Positions 15,635-24,362 are shown, numbered from the stretch's first letter. The stretch: 50,248 nt of DNA from an uncultured Eubacteriales bacterium (GCA_902790525.1 CADASI010000042.1:1-50248); one strand, 5' to 3'. Translations and numbers: made by a program. Notes: a model not told the origin generated them from the sequence alone.

Positions 15635-16957
15635 TCACTCCTTGACAAACGCCCTGTAAATGGCGCGCATGGCGGTCTCGAAGTCGTCGACGTGCACGCC
15701 GACGATGATGTTGAACTCGCTGGAGCCCTGGTCGATCATCTTGACGTTCACCCCGGCCTCATAGAGCGCGTTGAACAGCGTGGCGGCGGAGCCGGGCTGG
15801 CGGACCATGCCGTGGCCCACCGTGGCGATGAGCGCGATGCCGGTGGAGACGCTGATGGTGTCCGGCTGGCACACCTGCTCGATGCGCTGTATGATCTGAT
15901 CCTTGCGCGTCACCAGCTCCTTGTCCGAGACCACCACGGACATGGTGTCGATGCCGGTGGGCATGTGCTCAAAGCTGACGCCGAAGTCCTCCAGCGCCTG
16001 CAACACCCGACGCCCGAAGCCGTACTCGGAGTTCATCATGGCCTTGTCGATGGTGATCAGCGTGAAGTTCTTGTGCCCCGCGATGCCGGTGATGCGCTGG
16101 CCGTCGTTGCGCTTGCCGGTGACGGCGGGCACGATCATGGTGCCGGGGTCGGAAGGATCGTTGGTATTCCGGATGTTGGTGGGGATGTTGGCCTTGTGCA
16201 CCGGGAAGATGGCGTCCTCGTGAAGCACCGTCGCGCCCATGTAGGAGAGCTCCCGCAGCTCCCGGTAGGACAGCTCGCGGATGCACTTGGGGTTGTCGAC
16301 GATGTTCGGGTCGGCCATCAGGAAGCCTGAGACGTCGGTCCAGTTCTCGTACACGTCCGCCTGCGCGGCCCGGGCCACGATGGCGCCGGAGATGTCGCTG
16401 CCGCCGCGGGAGAAGGTGTGCACGTCGCCGTTGGGGTAGGCGCCGTAGAAGCCCGGAATGATGGCACGCTCGTGCTGCTTGAGCGCGTCGCGGAGCACCT
16501 CGTTGGTCCACTCGGAGGCGAACACGCCGGTGCGGTCGAACTTTATGACGTCCTTGGCGTCGATGAAGTCCCAGCCCAGGAACCTGGACAGCAGCACGCC
16601 GTTCAGGTACTCGCCCCGGCTGGCGGCAAAATCGGGGTTCTTCAGCCTGCGGATCTGGTCGCCGGTCTCCAAAAGCAGCCCGTAGAAATCAAAATCCAGG
16701 CCCAGCCTTTCGTAGATCTCCATGTACCGCTCGATGATCCTGTGGTACATTTCCTCGTGGCTCTGGTTGCGCTCGACCATGCGGTGACACTGGTACAGCA
16801 TGTCCGTGACCTTGGTGTCCGCCTTGTTCCGCTTGCCCGGCGCGCTGGGAACCACGTAGCAAATGTCGGGATCAGACAGCACGATGTCCCTGACCTTGAA
16901 AAAATGCTCCGCGTCGGCCAGGGATGAACCGCCGAATTTTGCAACCTTTACGCCCAA
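15635..16957 (-). CDS. lysC: Aspartate kinase
   Basis: A 440-residue monofunctional aspartokinase, the first step from aspartate to lysine, threonine and methionine. Seen: KVAKFGGSSLADA at the N-terminus, SRGGSDISGAIVA at the nucleotide site, a substrate domain with GRRVLQALEDFGVSFEHMPTG, and two ACT regulatory repeats at the C-terminal ~150 residues. The start is TTG 16957 with GAGGAGG 8 bases upstream; another TTG at 16963 is too near the site. It is a single gene between a terminator and engB, about 70 bases after engB ends. Feedback control by lysine or threonine is likely but the effector cannot be read from sequence. Confidence 0.92.
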   Translation of the reverse strand: MGVKVAKFGGSSLADAEHFFKVRDIVLSDPDICYVVPSAPGKRNKADTKVTDMLYQCHRMVERNQSHEEMYHRIIERYMEIYERLGLDFDFYGLLLETGDQIRRLKNPDFAASRGEYLNGVLLSRFLGWDFIDAKDVIKFDRTGVFASEWTNEVLRDALKQHERAIIPGFYGAYPNGDVHTFSRGGSDISGAIVARAAQADVYENWTDVSGFLMADPNIVDNPKCIRELSYRELRELSYMGATVLHEDAIFPVHKANIPTNIRNTNDPSDPGTMIVPAVTGKRNDGQRITGIAGHKNFTLITIDKAMMNSEYGFGRRVLQALEDFGVSFEHMPTGIDTMSVVVSDKELVTRKDQIIQRIEQVCQPDTISVSTGIALIATVGHGMVRQPGSAATLFNALYEAGVNVKMIDQGSSEFNIIVGVHVDDFETAMRAIYRAFVKE

Positions 16958-17029
16958 GTGCAACGCCTCCTCAGTGGGTGAATCAAGACTATTATACGGA
17001 TCGGCCCTACATTTGTAAAGCTCAATTAT

Positions 17030-17632
17030 CTAATTATTTGTATCAGAATCACTGATGTCCCTTTCGATCAGCTCAATAAGCGCGTCGCGCCCCAGGTCCT
17101 CCCTGGAGGAGTGCATCAGCACCTCCCAGGGCTGCACCGCCAGCGTGCGGCAGATCACGGGGATGCTCCTGCCCCGCTGGGCCCTGGACAGCTTGTCTGC
17201 CTTGGTGGCGACCACCGTGAAGGGGATGTCGTAGTGCCGCAGGTACTCCACCATCATCTGGTCGTCCCGGGTCGGGGCGTGGCGGATGTCCACAAGCTGG
17301 AACACCCGCTTAAGATTGCCGGAGTTTTGCAGGTAGCCCTCGATCATGCCGGCCCAGGTGTCCTTCTCCTGCTTGCTGGCCTTCGCGAAGCCGTAGCCGG
17401 GCAGGTCCACCAGGAAGAACGCCTCGTTGATCAAATACAGGTTGACCAGCCGCGTCTTTCCGGGCTCGGAGGACGTGCGGGCCAGATGGCTGTTGCGCGT
17501 CAGGCTGTTGATCAGCGAGGACTTGCCCACGTTGGACTTGCCCACCATGGCGATCTCCGGCAGCCCCTGCCCCGGGAAGGGCTTGAACGCGCTCAGTGAC
17601 TGCACGAACCGCGCGTTTTTTACGATCATCAT
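17030..17632 (-). CDS. engB: Ribosome biogenesis GTPase EngB/YsxC
   Basis: A 200-residue TrmE-Era-EngA-like GTPase required for 50S subunit maturation. Motifs in order: G1 GKSNVGKSS (residues ~32-40), G2/switch around SSEPGKT, G3 DLPGYG, G4 TKADK, and an SSR stretch as G5. The length is typical. The start is ATG 17632, overlapping the lon stop (17629-17631); a second ATG follows at 17629. The lon-engB pair is common in Bacillota, with translation coupled as here. Confidence 0.93.
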   Translation of the reverse strand: MMIVKNARFVQSLSAFKPFPGQGLPEIAMVGKSNVGKSSLINSLTRNSHLARTSSEPGKTRLVNLYLINEAFFLVDLPGYGFAKASKQEKDTWAGMIEGYLQNSGNLKRVFQLVDIRHAPTRDDQMMVEYLRHYDIPFTVVATKADKLSRAQRGRSIPVICRTLAVQPWEVLMHSSREDLGRDALIELIERDISDSDTNN

Positions 17633-19980
17633 GCGGCCTCCGTCGTGTCGCGGATCAGCACCCGGGAGAGGGCGTCCTCCACGCCGTCCATCAGATGGAT
17701 CTCGAACTTCGCGAGGATATCCGCGTCGATCTTCTCCAGGTCCTTTTCATTCTCGCGGGGCAGCAGTATGCGGTCGATGCCCATGCGGTGCGCAGCCAGC
17801 AGCTTCTCCTTGACGCCGCCGATGGGCAGCACCTTCCCGTGCAGCGTGATCTCGCCGGTCATGGCCCATGCGCCGCTGGCCTTCAGGCCGGTCATGGCGG
17901 AGATCAGCGCGCAGGTCAGCGCCACGCCCGCGGAGGGGCCGTCCTTGGGCACCGCGCCCTCGGGCACGTGGATGTGGACGTCGTGCTTGTCGAAGTAGTC
18001 GTCCGGCAGGGCGTAGCGCCTGAGCATGCCCCGGGCGACGCTCACCGCCAGCTCGGCGGACTCCTTCATGACCTCGCCCAGCTTGCCGGTCAGCTTGAGC
18101 TTGCCGGTGCCGGGGAAGGTCACGGCCTCCACGGGCATCACCTCGCCGCCCACGCTGGTCCAGGCGAGGCCGTTGACCATGCCCACCTCCGCCTTTCCGG
18201 CGGCGGGCTGGCGCAGGTAGCGCGGCGCGCCCAGATATGCCTTCAAATCGTTGGGCCGTATGGTGACCGGGCCCGACTGTGGGTCCTCCACGCGCCTGAG
18301 CGTCACGGCGCGGCACAGCTTGCCGATCATGCGCTCCAGCGTGCGCACGCCCGCCTCGCGGGTGTAGCCGTCGATCAGGGCCGTCAGCGTCTTGTCGGGG
18401 ATCTTCAACTGATCCTTTGTCAGGTTGTGCGCCTCCCGCTGCTTTTTGAGCAGGTGGCGCTTTGCGATCTGCAGCTTCTCCTCTGCCGTGTAGCTGGGCA
18501 CCTCGATGATCTCCATGCGGTCCAGCAGCGCCTGGTCGATGGTGTCCGTGGTGTTGGCCGTGGTGATGAACAGCACGTCGGACAGGTCGAAGGGCGCCTC
18601 GATGTAGTGGTCGGTGAAGGTGCTGTTCTGGGCGGGGTCCAGCGCCTCCAGCATGGCGGAGGCCGGGTCGCCGCGCATGTCCCGGGCCAGCTTGTCGATC
18701 TCGTCCAGCAGGAACACCGGGTTCATGGTCTTGCACTGTCGTATGGAGGACACGATCCTGCCGGGCATCGCGCCCACGTAGGTCTTGCGATGGCCGCGGA
18801 TCTCGGCCTCGTCGTGCACGCCGCCCAGAGACATGCGGGTGAACTTGCGGTTCAGCGCGCTGGCGATGGAGCGCGCGATGGAGGTCTTGCCCACACCGGG
18901 CGGGCCCACCAGGCAGATGATGGGGCTCTTCAATTTGTCCGACACCACGGAGCGCACGGCGAGGTACTCGATCAGGCGCTTTTTCACGTCCTCCATGCCG
19001 TAGTGGTCGGCCTCCAGCACCTTGCGGGCCTTTTTGATGTTGATATCGGAGGTGTCGTAGACGCTCCACGGCAGCTCCAGCATGTACTCAATGTAGTTCT
19101 GGCTGACGCTGCTCTCCGGCGCGTGCACGGAGCTGCGCGCCAGGCGCTTCAATTCCTTCTCCACGTGCTCGCGGGCCACCTTGGGCATTTTGGACTTGTC
19201 GATGCGCTGGCGAAGCTCGGCGATCTCCTCGTCCTCGTCGTCGCCCAGCTCCTCCTGGATGGCGCGAATCTGCTCCCTCAGGTAGTATTCATGGTTTTGC
19301 CGGTCCATATACTCCTGCACGCGCGCCTGTATGCGCTCGTCCAGCTCGGCGATCTTGATCTCGTCGGCCAGCTTTTCCAGCAGCAGCTTCATGCGCTGGC
19401 CGATGTCGGTGCACTCCAGTATGGCCTGCTTGTCCTCGACGCGGGTCAGTATGTTCGCCGCGATGACGTCGCACAGCACGGAGGGGTTGCGCTCCCCCAT
19501 GACCTCCTGCATCAGCTCGGGCATGTTCTGCCCGCGGCTGCGGGCCGCCTGGGGCGCAAAGGCGCGTATCGCGCCCATCAGCGCCTTCTCCTCGGCGGTC
19601 AGCGCCAGCGGCGGGACCGGCTGCACCTCGCAGTATTCCACGCTCTGGCTGCCGCCCTCCTCCAGCAGGTTCAGCACCACCGCGCGGGAGCGGCCCTCCA
19701 CCAGCACCCGCAGGGACTGGTCCGGCAGGTTCATCACCTGTTTGACGGTGGCCACCGTGCCGACGGAATAGAGGTCCTCCACCTGGGGGCAGTCCACCAT
19801 GCTGTCGCGCTGGGCCACGATAAACACCCGCTGATCGCCGTTTATCGCGCGCTGCAAGGCGCCGATGGAGCGACCGCGGGCCACGTCGATCGTCAGAACC
19901 GTGTTGGGAAACACCATGAGCCCCCGCAATGGCAACAGCGGCAGCTTCAGTATTTCAGAGGAGCGTTTGGGATTGCTCAA
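17629..19980 (-). CDS. lon: ATP-dependent protease Lon
   Basis: A 783-residue Lon (La) protease. An N-terminal substrate-binding domain (LPLLPLRGLMVFPNT) precedes a coiled helical region. The AAA+ module has Walker A GPPGVGKTS near residue 359 and Walker B VFLLDEIDKL. The C-terminal protease domain has its active Ser in KDGPSAGVAL near residue 680, and the partner Lys about 43 residues later. The start is TTG 19980 with GGGAGGA 8 bases upstream. It degrades damaged and regulatory proteins in the cytoplasm. It is the first gene of the lon-engB operon; no CIRCE element is seen in the short leader. Confidence 0.95.
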   Translation of the reverse strand: MSNPKRSSEILKLPLLPLRGLMVFPNTVLTIDVARGRSIGALQRAINGDQRVFIVAQRDSMVDCPQVEDLYSVGTVATVKQVMNLPDQSLRVLVEGRSRAVVLNLLEEGGSQSVEYCEVQPVPPLALTAEEKALMGAIRAFAPQAARSRGQNMPELMQEVMGERNPSVLCDVIAANILTRVEDKQAILECTDIGQRMKLLLEKLADEIKIAELDERIQARVQEYMDRQNHEYYLREQIRAIQEELGDDEDEEIAELRQRIDKSKMPKVAREHVEKELKRLARSSVHAPESSVSQNYIEYMLELPWSVYDTSDINIKKARKVLEADHYGMEDVKKRLIEYLAVRSVVSDKLKSPIICLVGPPGVGKTSIARSIASALNRKFTRMSLGGVHDEAEIRGHRKTYVGAMPGRIVSSIRQCKTMNPVFLLDEIDKLARDMRGDPASAMLEALDPAQNSTFTDHYIEAPFDLSDVLFITTANTTDTIDQALLDRMEIIEVPSYTAEEKLQIAKRHLLKKQREAHNLTKDQLKIPDKTLTALIDGYTREAGVRTLERMIGKLCRAVTLRRVEDPQSGPVTIRPNDLKAYLGAPRYLRQPAAGKAEVGMVNGLAWTSVGGEVMPVEAVTFPGTGKLKLTGKLGEVMKESAELAVSVARGMLRRYALPDDYFDKHDVHIHVPEGAVPKDGPSAGVALTCALISAMTGLKASGAWAMTGEITLHGKVLPIGGVKEKLLAAHRMGIDRILLPRENEKDLEKIDADILAKFEIHLMDGVEDALSRVLIRDTTEAA

Positions 19981-20013
19981 AGCAATATCCTCCCTGTGCG
20001 TTTATACCTTCAT

Positions 20014-20041
20014 AGTATACCGTAAATGTGTTAAGATACAA
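20014..20041 (-). promoter_or_regulatory. Promoter of lon
   Basis: Minus strand TTGTAT (20041-20036), 16-base spacer, TATACT (20019-20014), about 33 bases before the TTG start. Confidence 0.5.
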
Positions 20042-20073
20042 GGGTTTTCAGTTGGTGTTTTATACTAAACAAA

Positions 20074-20095
20074 GGGCGATGGTTGCCCATCGCCC
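20074..20095 (-). terminator. Terminator after the SH3-domain gene
   Basis: A perfect 9-bp stem, GGGCGATGG (74-82) with CCATCGCCC (87-95), 4-base loop. On the minus strand it is followed by TTTGTTTA. It separates the SH3 gene from lon. Confidence 0.75.
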
Positions 20096-20111
20096 GTTTG
20101 CAAAATATGTA

Positions 20112-20858
20112 TCAATACAATTCCGTATACTTCGACGACACCCAGCCCACGTCGTCATACCAGGAGATCTTGTACCACACCACGCCGCGGCTGTCGGTGG
20201 AGCTCTTGCCGAGGTAATCCGCCTCGTCGCCCTCGTACATGATGTCGAAGCTGCGGTACTTCAGCCCGGGGCCCGTGCGCACGTTGGTGTCGCCGTACTC
20301 CGCGACCACGGTGTCGCCGGTGACCTTGCCGCCGCCGCCCTTCCGGCCCAGCCGGGTGTACCTCGAGGACACCCACGCCTTCTGGCCCTTCCAGGAGATC
20401 TTGTACCACACCACGCCCCGGTTGTCCACGGAGGTCTCCTCCAGATACTTGGCGGAGTCGTCCACCCGCAGAACGCCGATGACCTTGTAGCTCAGGCCCG
20501 GGCCGGTATGTACGTTGCTCTTGCCCGTGTCGCCGATCACGTAGCGCGTGGAGCTGCCGCCGCCACCGCCGCCACCGCCGCTGCCGGTGGTGTAGGCGTA
20601 CTTGGAGGACACCCAGCCCTTTTCGCCGTGGTAGTTGACCTGGTACCACACCACGCCGCGGTCGTCCTTGCTGCTGTTGCCGGTGCCCTTGAGGGTCGTG
20701 CCCTCGGAGGCTGTGCCCATGATGCCGTCGTCCAGCGAGGGGCCGTAGCGCACGTTGCAGTGGCCCGTGATGTGCACGGTCACCGAGGCGGCCGAGGCGT
20801 ACCCGGCCATGGAGACCAACAGCGCCGCCAGAAGCAGCGTCACAATCAGCTTTCTCAT
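20112..20858 (-). CDS. Secreted protein with three bacterial SH3 domains
   Basis: A 248-residue exported protein. Residues 1-25 are a signal peptide (MRKLIVTLLLAALL, ASA). Three SH3_3-type repeats follow, each carrying an N-V-R/H-x-GPxL motif (CNVRYGPS, SNVHTGPGL, TNVRTGPGL) and ending with a W-Y-K/Q-I/V...WVSSKY/RY strand. They are joined by Gly-rich linkers, the first being eight Gly. Such domains bind peptidoglycan stems or other envelope targets; no catalytic domain is attached. The start is ATG 20858 behind a GGAG site; an upstream in-frame codon at 20900 lacks one. It ends just before a terminator and follows the DUF1292 gene. Confidence 0.85.
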   Translation of the reverse strand: MRKLIVTLLLAALLVSMAGYASAASVTVHITGHCNVRYGPSLDDGIMGTASEGTTLKGTGNSSKDDRGVVWYQVNYHGEKGWVSSKYAYTTGSGGGGGGGGSSTRYVIGDTGKSNVHTGPGLSYKVIGVLRVDDSAKYLEETSVDNRGVVWYKISWKGQKAWVSSRYTRLGRKGGGGKVTGDTVVAEYGDTNVRTGPGLKYRSFDIMYEGDEADYLGKSSTDSRGVVWYKISWYDDVGWVSSKYTELY

Positions 20859-20903
20859 ATCCGTCACACTCCTGCCATGGGCGCGGAAACCCCGCGCCAC
20901 GGA

Positions 20904-21209
20904 TTATTCGTCGTCCTCGTCGTCCTCGTACAGCTCCTCCATGTCGTTGCTGTCGAAGATGGCCATGATCCTGTCGGCGAGTTCGTCGTCGATGGGCAGG
21001 AATTCCTCCTGGTCGTCGCCCACCGGCACGACCTCCATGATCATGACCTCGATGGTGTCGTCCTCGTCGGCGTCCTCGTCCGCGTCCTCGACGTACTCGG
21101 TCAGCAGGGCGTACTCCTTGCCCTCGTAGCAGAGGTAATCCAGTACCTCCATGGTGATCTCATTGCCGGCGTCGTCCTCAAATACGACGAGATCCCGCTC
21201 CTCATCCAT
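20904..21209 (-). CDS. DUF1292 acidic protein
   Basis: A 101-residue, strongly acidic protein (pI clearly low) of the DUF1292 family, often annotated YrzB-like. Seen: LVVFEDDAGNEITMEVLDYL, EGKEYALL and ending with a run of Asp and Glu. The start is ATG 21209 with GGAGG 8 bases upstream; an earlier ATG at 21227 overlaps that site. Function unknown. In other Clostridia the gene is near ruvX and mltG-like genes; here it lies between the SIMPL and SH3 genes. Confidence 0.82.
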   Translation of the reverse strand: MDEERDLVVFEDDAGNEITMEVLDYLCYEGKEYALLTEYVEDADEDADEDDTIEVMIMEVVPVGDDQEEFLPIDDELADRIMAIFDSNDMEELYEDDEDDE

Positions 21210-21245
21210 CTTCAAAACCTCCATCAAGTGAAATCAATGCTGTAT

Positions 21246-21959
21246 TTATTCAACCGGCGCCACCATAAAGTCGATGGCCACCGAGGCTGAAACCTGTATC
21301 TGCTCGGAGAAGACCGGCGTGCCGGCCCCGGCGTCGCTCTTCTCCATGGCCGCCTCAAAGCGGTTCCCGGCGTAGTAGTTGTTGTACATGCCGCCGCCCT
21401 GCTCCACGATGGCGGCGATGCCGGTGACCTTCATGCCCGCGGCGGCGGCCAGCACCTCGGCCTTGTCGCGCGCGTTTTCGACGGACAGCTCCAGCGCCCG
21501 CTTCTTGGCGTCGGCGGTGTCCGAGGCGCTGAACGCGATGCCCGAGAAGGTGTTGGCCCCCGCCTCGAACACGGCGTCGATGTACTTCCCGGCGTTCTCG
21601 ATGTCGCCGATGGTCACGGAGATGCTGTTCGCCGCGGCATAGGACTTTTCATCGGAATCGTCGTAGTTGTAGTCCTCGAAGATGTCGATGGAGCTGGTGT
21701 GGATGTCCTCGTCCGTGACCCCCATCGACTTGAGCTTCTCGATCACCTTCGTCAGCTTTTCGTTGACCCGGGCCTGCGCTTCCCCCACGTCCGGGGAGGA
21801 TTCCCGCACGCCCAGCGTGATGGTGGCGGTATCGGGATCGAGGCTCACGATCCCCGTGCCCTGCACGGTGAGGGTCGCGCCCTCGGCCAGGGCGCACGCG
21901 CCCAGCATCAGCGCCAGCATCAGCGCCAGCATCAGCGCCAGCATGATCTTCATCTTCAT
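21246..21959 (-). CDS. SIMPL-domain (DUF541) exported protein
   Basis: A 237-residue protein of the SIMPL/DUF541 family. Residues 1-25 are a signal peptide built from repeated LALM units, ending LGACALAEG. It could be cut by signal peptidase II at LGA-Cys (lipoprotein) or by signal peptidase I at ALA-Glu. The mature part starts with VQGTGIVSLDPDTATITLGV, the family's N-terminal strand, and includes NARDKAEVLAAAAGM. The family forms ring-like assemblies in some bacteria but the role is unclear. It lies downstream of the anti-sigma gene by 19 bases and may belong to the stress operon. Confidence 0.82.
   Translation of the reverse strand: MKMKIMLALMLALMLALMLGACALAEGATLTVQGTGIVSLDPDTATITLGVRESSPDVGEAQARVNEKLTKVIEKLKSMGVTDEDIHTSSIDIFEDYNYDDSDEKSYAAANSISVTIGDIENAGKYIDAVFEAGANTFSGIAFSASDTADAKKRALELSVENARDKAEVLAAAAGMKVTGIAAIVEQGGGMYNNYYAGNRFEAAMEKSDAGAGTPVFSEQIQVSASVAIDFMVAPVE
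21904..21944. repeat. 12-bp tandem repeat in the SIMPL signal peptide
   Basis: The unit AGCATCAGCGCC occurs three times plus five bases and encodes Leu-Ala-Leu-Met repeats. A change of copy number keeps the reading frame and only alters signal peptide length. Confidence 0.85.
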
Positions 21960-21978
21960 CGTTCACGACCTCCTCGTG

Positions 21979-22863
21979 TCACTTTGACCTCAGCACCAGC
22001 AGAAGCGACGTCTCGCCGTCCACATTGAAGGCGTCCTTCGGCGCGCCGGACTGATCAAAATGCCGTATCGCCTCCAGAAACTCCGGGGCGTTGGCGGCGG
22101 GCAGGTCCACGTACAGGTTCGCGCAGGCCACGCCGTCCTCGTCAAAGGGCTGTATGTCGATGTCGCCCTCGTACTCCTGCGCCAGGTCCCGGGCGTAGTC
22201 GCAGACGCGGTTGACATCCTCCACCACCATGCCGATCTCGCGCATCGGCGCGGCGGCGCACCTGAGGGGCTGCTTCGCCGCCTCCGCCGCAAACTCGACC
22301 GCCGCTTCCATGTCCTCCGCGGCCTCGTCGGCCATGGCGTCCGCCTCCGCCGCGCCGTCCGTCTCGATCACCGCCGCGTCGGCGGCTTCAAGTACCGGCG
22401 CCATCGTGGCGCTGAGCATCCGCTTGTCGCTCTCCGCGGCCTCGTATTCCGGCGCCATCGCGGCGTTGAGCATCCCGGCGTCGCCCTTTGTCTCCTGTGT
22501 AAGCTCTCCGGTCTGCACGGCGCTCAGGCTCGCGCGGTTCCCGGCGGGGGTCTTGAGCGCGAAGGTCGCGCCCAGCGCCACCACCAGGGCGGCGGCGATT
22601 CCGCCGATCAGCCGGAAGCTCCGCCGCGCGGGCACCCTGGCCTCGCTTCTCACGGCCTCCCGCCACCTGGCCTGGGCCGTCAGCGGCACATCCATCTCGG
22701 GCGCCATTTCAGCGAACACGCGCATCATCCGGCGGTTGGCCTTCAGCTTTTCCGCGCAGGCGGCGCAGCCCTGACAGTGCGCTTCCACGGACTGCAATTC
22801 GTCCGCCGTCAGCGTGCCGTCCAGCATGGCGTCCAGGTATTGATCCAACTGCGTGCAATTCAT
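21979..22863 (-). CDS. Zinc-finger anti-sigma factor
   Basis: A 294-residue single-pass membrane protein. Residues ~10-45 form a zinc-binding anti-sigma domain with the H-x3-C-x2-C pattern in AHCQGCAAC. A transmembrane helix follows at ~85-105 (IGGIAAALVVALGATFAL). The outer part has an Ala/Glu-rich region with two near-repeats (MLNAAMAPEYEAAESD and MLSATMAPVLEAADAA), then a ~100-residue C-terminal domain I do not recognise. It should hold the adjacent ECF sigma factor at the membrane. The start is ATG 22863 with AAAGGAGGG upstream, 70 bases after the sigma gene. The sigma gene itself looks broken, which would leave this protein without its partner. Confidence 0.8.
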   Translation of the reverse strand: MNCTQLDQYLDAMLDGTLTADELQSVEAHCQGCAACAEKLKANRRMMRVFAEMAPEMDVPLTAQARWREAVRSEARVPARRSFRLIGGIAAALVVALGATFALKTPAGNRASLSAVQTGELTQETKGDAGMLNAAMAPEYEAAESDKRMLSATMAPVLEAADAAVIETDGAAEADAMADEAAEDMEAAVEFAAEAAKQPLRCAAAPMREIGMVVEDVNRVCDYARDLAQEYEGDIDIQPFDEDGVACANLYVDLPAANAPEFLEAIRHFDQSGAPKDAFNVDGETSLLLVLRSK

Positions 22864-22933
22864 AAGCGCCCTCCTTTCCGTAGTATCGCTCAAAGCATTC
22901 GTATTTAAACAGAATATCCGTTTGATCTGACCA

Positions 22934-23466
22934 TTAGACGCCGTATCTGTCAAAAAGTTCCGACTTCGCCATGATTTTTTCCCGCAGCTTTTCGCGGCCC
23001 CGGCTGATGCGGGACTTGACCGTGCCCACGTTGGTGTCCAGTGCCTGGGCGATGTCCTCGTAGGACAGGCCCTGTATGTCCCGAAGCACCACCGCCGCGC
23101 GCATATCCTCCGGCAGCTCCCGTATGAAGCCGTACACGCTGCCTCGCACCTCGGCGCGCAGGGCGTGCTGCTCCGGCGTGTCCTGGGCGTCCGTGGGCAT
23201 CCAGCCGGCGTCCAGCAGGCCGTCCAGCGACGTGTTGGGCCGGTTCTTGCGCCTGCGAAGCTCGTCCAGGCAGGTGTTCATGGTCACCCGGTACACCCAG
23301 GTCGAAAAGCTCGACTGGAACTTGAAGCCCGAGATCGACCGGAAGATGCGCAGCATGGCATGCGCATGGCCACGGCGTACATCCGCTTCTCCTGGGCGGA
23401 CATCAGCTCGTTAAAGGCGCGGGCGTCTCCGCGAATCGCGCGCTCGATCAGCTTTCTCTCATCCAC
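22934..23466 (-). pseudogene. ECF sigma factor with an internal frameshifting deletion
   Basis: Two frames together make one sigma-70 family ECF factor. The first (GTG 23466, behind GGAGGT) reads VDERKLIERAIRGDARAFNELM to YAVAMRM. The second (to 22934) starts at MLRIFRSISGF and contains the rest of region 2 (STWVYRVTMNTCLDELRRR) and region 4 with its helix-turn-helix (LSYEDIAQALDTNVGTVKSRI). Between them, at about 23355-23362, the usual stretch of region 2 ending in an E-D-A-x-D-x-x-Q-E type motif is missing and the frame shifts. About 13-14 codons appear lost. A TATAAT box lies at 23500-23495. Either a decayed sigma gene or an assembly error. Confidence 0.75.
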
Positions 23467-23547
23467 GTGCGCCCACCTCCGATCTTTGTCATCCATTATA
23501 CACCAAACCGGCGCATTTTAAAAGCCCTGTTTGTTGATAAAAAATAC

Positions 23548-23577
23548 TTGACTTTTTTACGGGAAATAAGTTATACT
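23548..23577 (+). promoter_or_regulatory. Promoter of the tRNA-Leu gene
   Basis: TTGACT (23548-23553), 18-base spacer, TATACT (23572-23577), 11 bases before the mature tRNA 5' end. Confidence 0.7.
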
Positions 23578-23588
23578 ATGAAAGGTCA

Positions 23589-23668
23589 GCCGGTGTGGCG
23601 GAATTGGCAGACGCACCGCACTCAAAATGCGGCGGGAAACCATGCCGGTTCGAGTCCGGCCACCGGCA
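23589..23668 (+). tRNA. tRNA-Leu (anticodon CAA)
   Basis: The acceptor stem GCCGGTG pairs with CACCGGC at 23661-23667. The anticodon stem CCGCA/TGCGG encloses the loop CTCAAAA with anticodon CAA at 23623-23625, reading UUG codons. The T arm is GCCGG-TTCGAGT-CCGGC. The long variable region fits class II leucine tRNAs. CCA is not encoded. A terminator hairpin follows. Confidence 0.93.
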
Positions 23669-23673
23669 CGCAA

Positions 23674-23704
23674 TCCGTCCGAGAGCACAGCTTTCGGACG
23701 GATT
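23674..23704 (+). terminator. Terminator after tRNA-Leu
   Basis: ATCCGTCCGA pairs with TCGGACGGAT across a short loop, followed by a T-rich stretch. It also lies at the 3' end of the convergent HAD gene. Confidence 0.75.
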
Positions 23705-23706
23705 AT

Positions 23707-24336
23707 TTATATCCGTTTGATGATCCCGGGCAGCTGACGGATATCGTCGATCATGTATTCCGCGCCGTCCACATGTCCGAAGCCGTAGCGGGCGAACACG
23801 AAGGGCACGCCGGCATCATACGCCGACCGGGCATCGCCCGCGGTATCGCCCACGTAGACCCCGCGCTGTACGCCGTTGCGCGAGAGCACCAGGCGGATGT
23901 TCTCGGCCTTGCCCAGGCCGGAGCGGCCGGACTCCTCGTAATCGGTGAAGTACTTTTCAAAGCCGAAGGCGCGTATGAATCCCCAGGCGTAGTCCCGCTG
24001 GCAGTTGCTGACGATGAACAGCGGATACTCGGCGGACAGCGCCTCGAGGACCTCGGGCACGCCGTCGTACAGCCTGCCGCCGCCCTCGCCCATCCTGAGC
24101 ACCTCCTGTTCGCCCAGCAGCGCCATGATCTCCGCCTGACGCGCCGGGGAGAGGTCCGGGAAGAAGGCCGAGCCGATCTCCGCCATCGTGCGGCCCATCT
24201 GCGCGCGCACGTCAGCCGCCGTGAGCCGAAGCGCCAGCCCTTCATCCTCAAACACACCGTTCCAGATGCGCGCCGCCATGGCCGTGGCATCCCACAGCGT
24301 GCCGTCCAGATCGAATACGATGCCCGTTTTGGTCAT
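23707..24336 (-). CDS. HAD-family phosphatase, phosphoglycolate-phosphatase-like
   Basis: A 209-residue cytoplasmic HAD hydrolase of subfamily IA. Motif 1 is FDLDGTLWDA at the N-terminus, with both catalytic Asp residues. A four-helix cap follows. Motif 2 is LFIVSNCQ, motif 3 a Lys in GLGKAENI, and motif 4 VYVGDTAGDARSA. It dephosphorylates a small sugar phosphate or similar metabolite; specificity is not readable. The start is ATG 24336 with GGGGGA 8 bases upstream; a preceding ATG at 24342 is too close. It is separated from the dehydrogenase upstream by a terminator. Confidence 0.85.
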   Translation of the reverse strand: MTKTGIVFDLDGTLWDATAMAARIWNGVFEDEGLALRLTAADVRAQMGRTMAEIGSAFFPDLSPARQAEIMALLGEQEVLRMGEGGGRLYDGVPEVLEALSAEYPLFIVSNCQRDYAWGFIRAFGFEKYFTDYEESGRSGLGKAENIRLVLSRNGVQRGVYVGDTAGDARSAYDAGVPFVFARYGFGHVDGAEYMIDDIRQLPGIIKRI

Positions 24337-24362
24337 ATCCATCGTCCCCCGCATATCAAAAT

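Noticed and set aside
17596-20025. 809-codon plus-strand frame opposite lon and engB
   Set aside because: It is antisense to two certain genes, His/Arg/Gln/Leu-rich as expected from the codon bias, and has no ribosome binding site.
20520-20590. Gly-codon (GGN) run in the SH3 gene as a sign of a frameshift
   Set aside because: The frame stays open and encodes a regular Gly linker between SH3 repeats.
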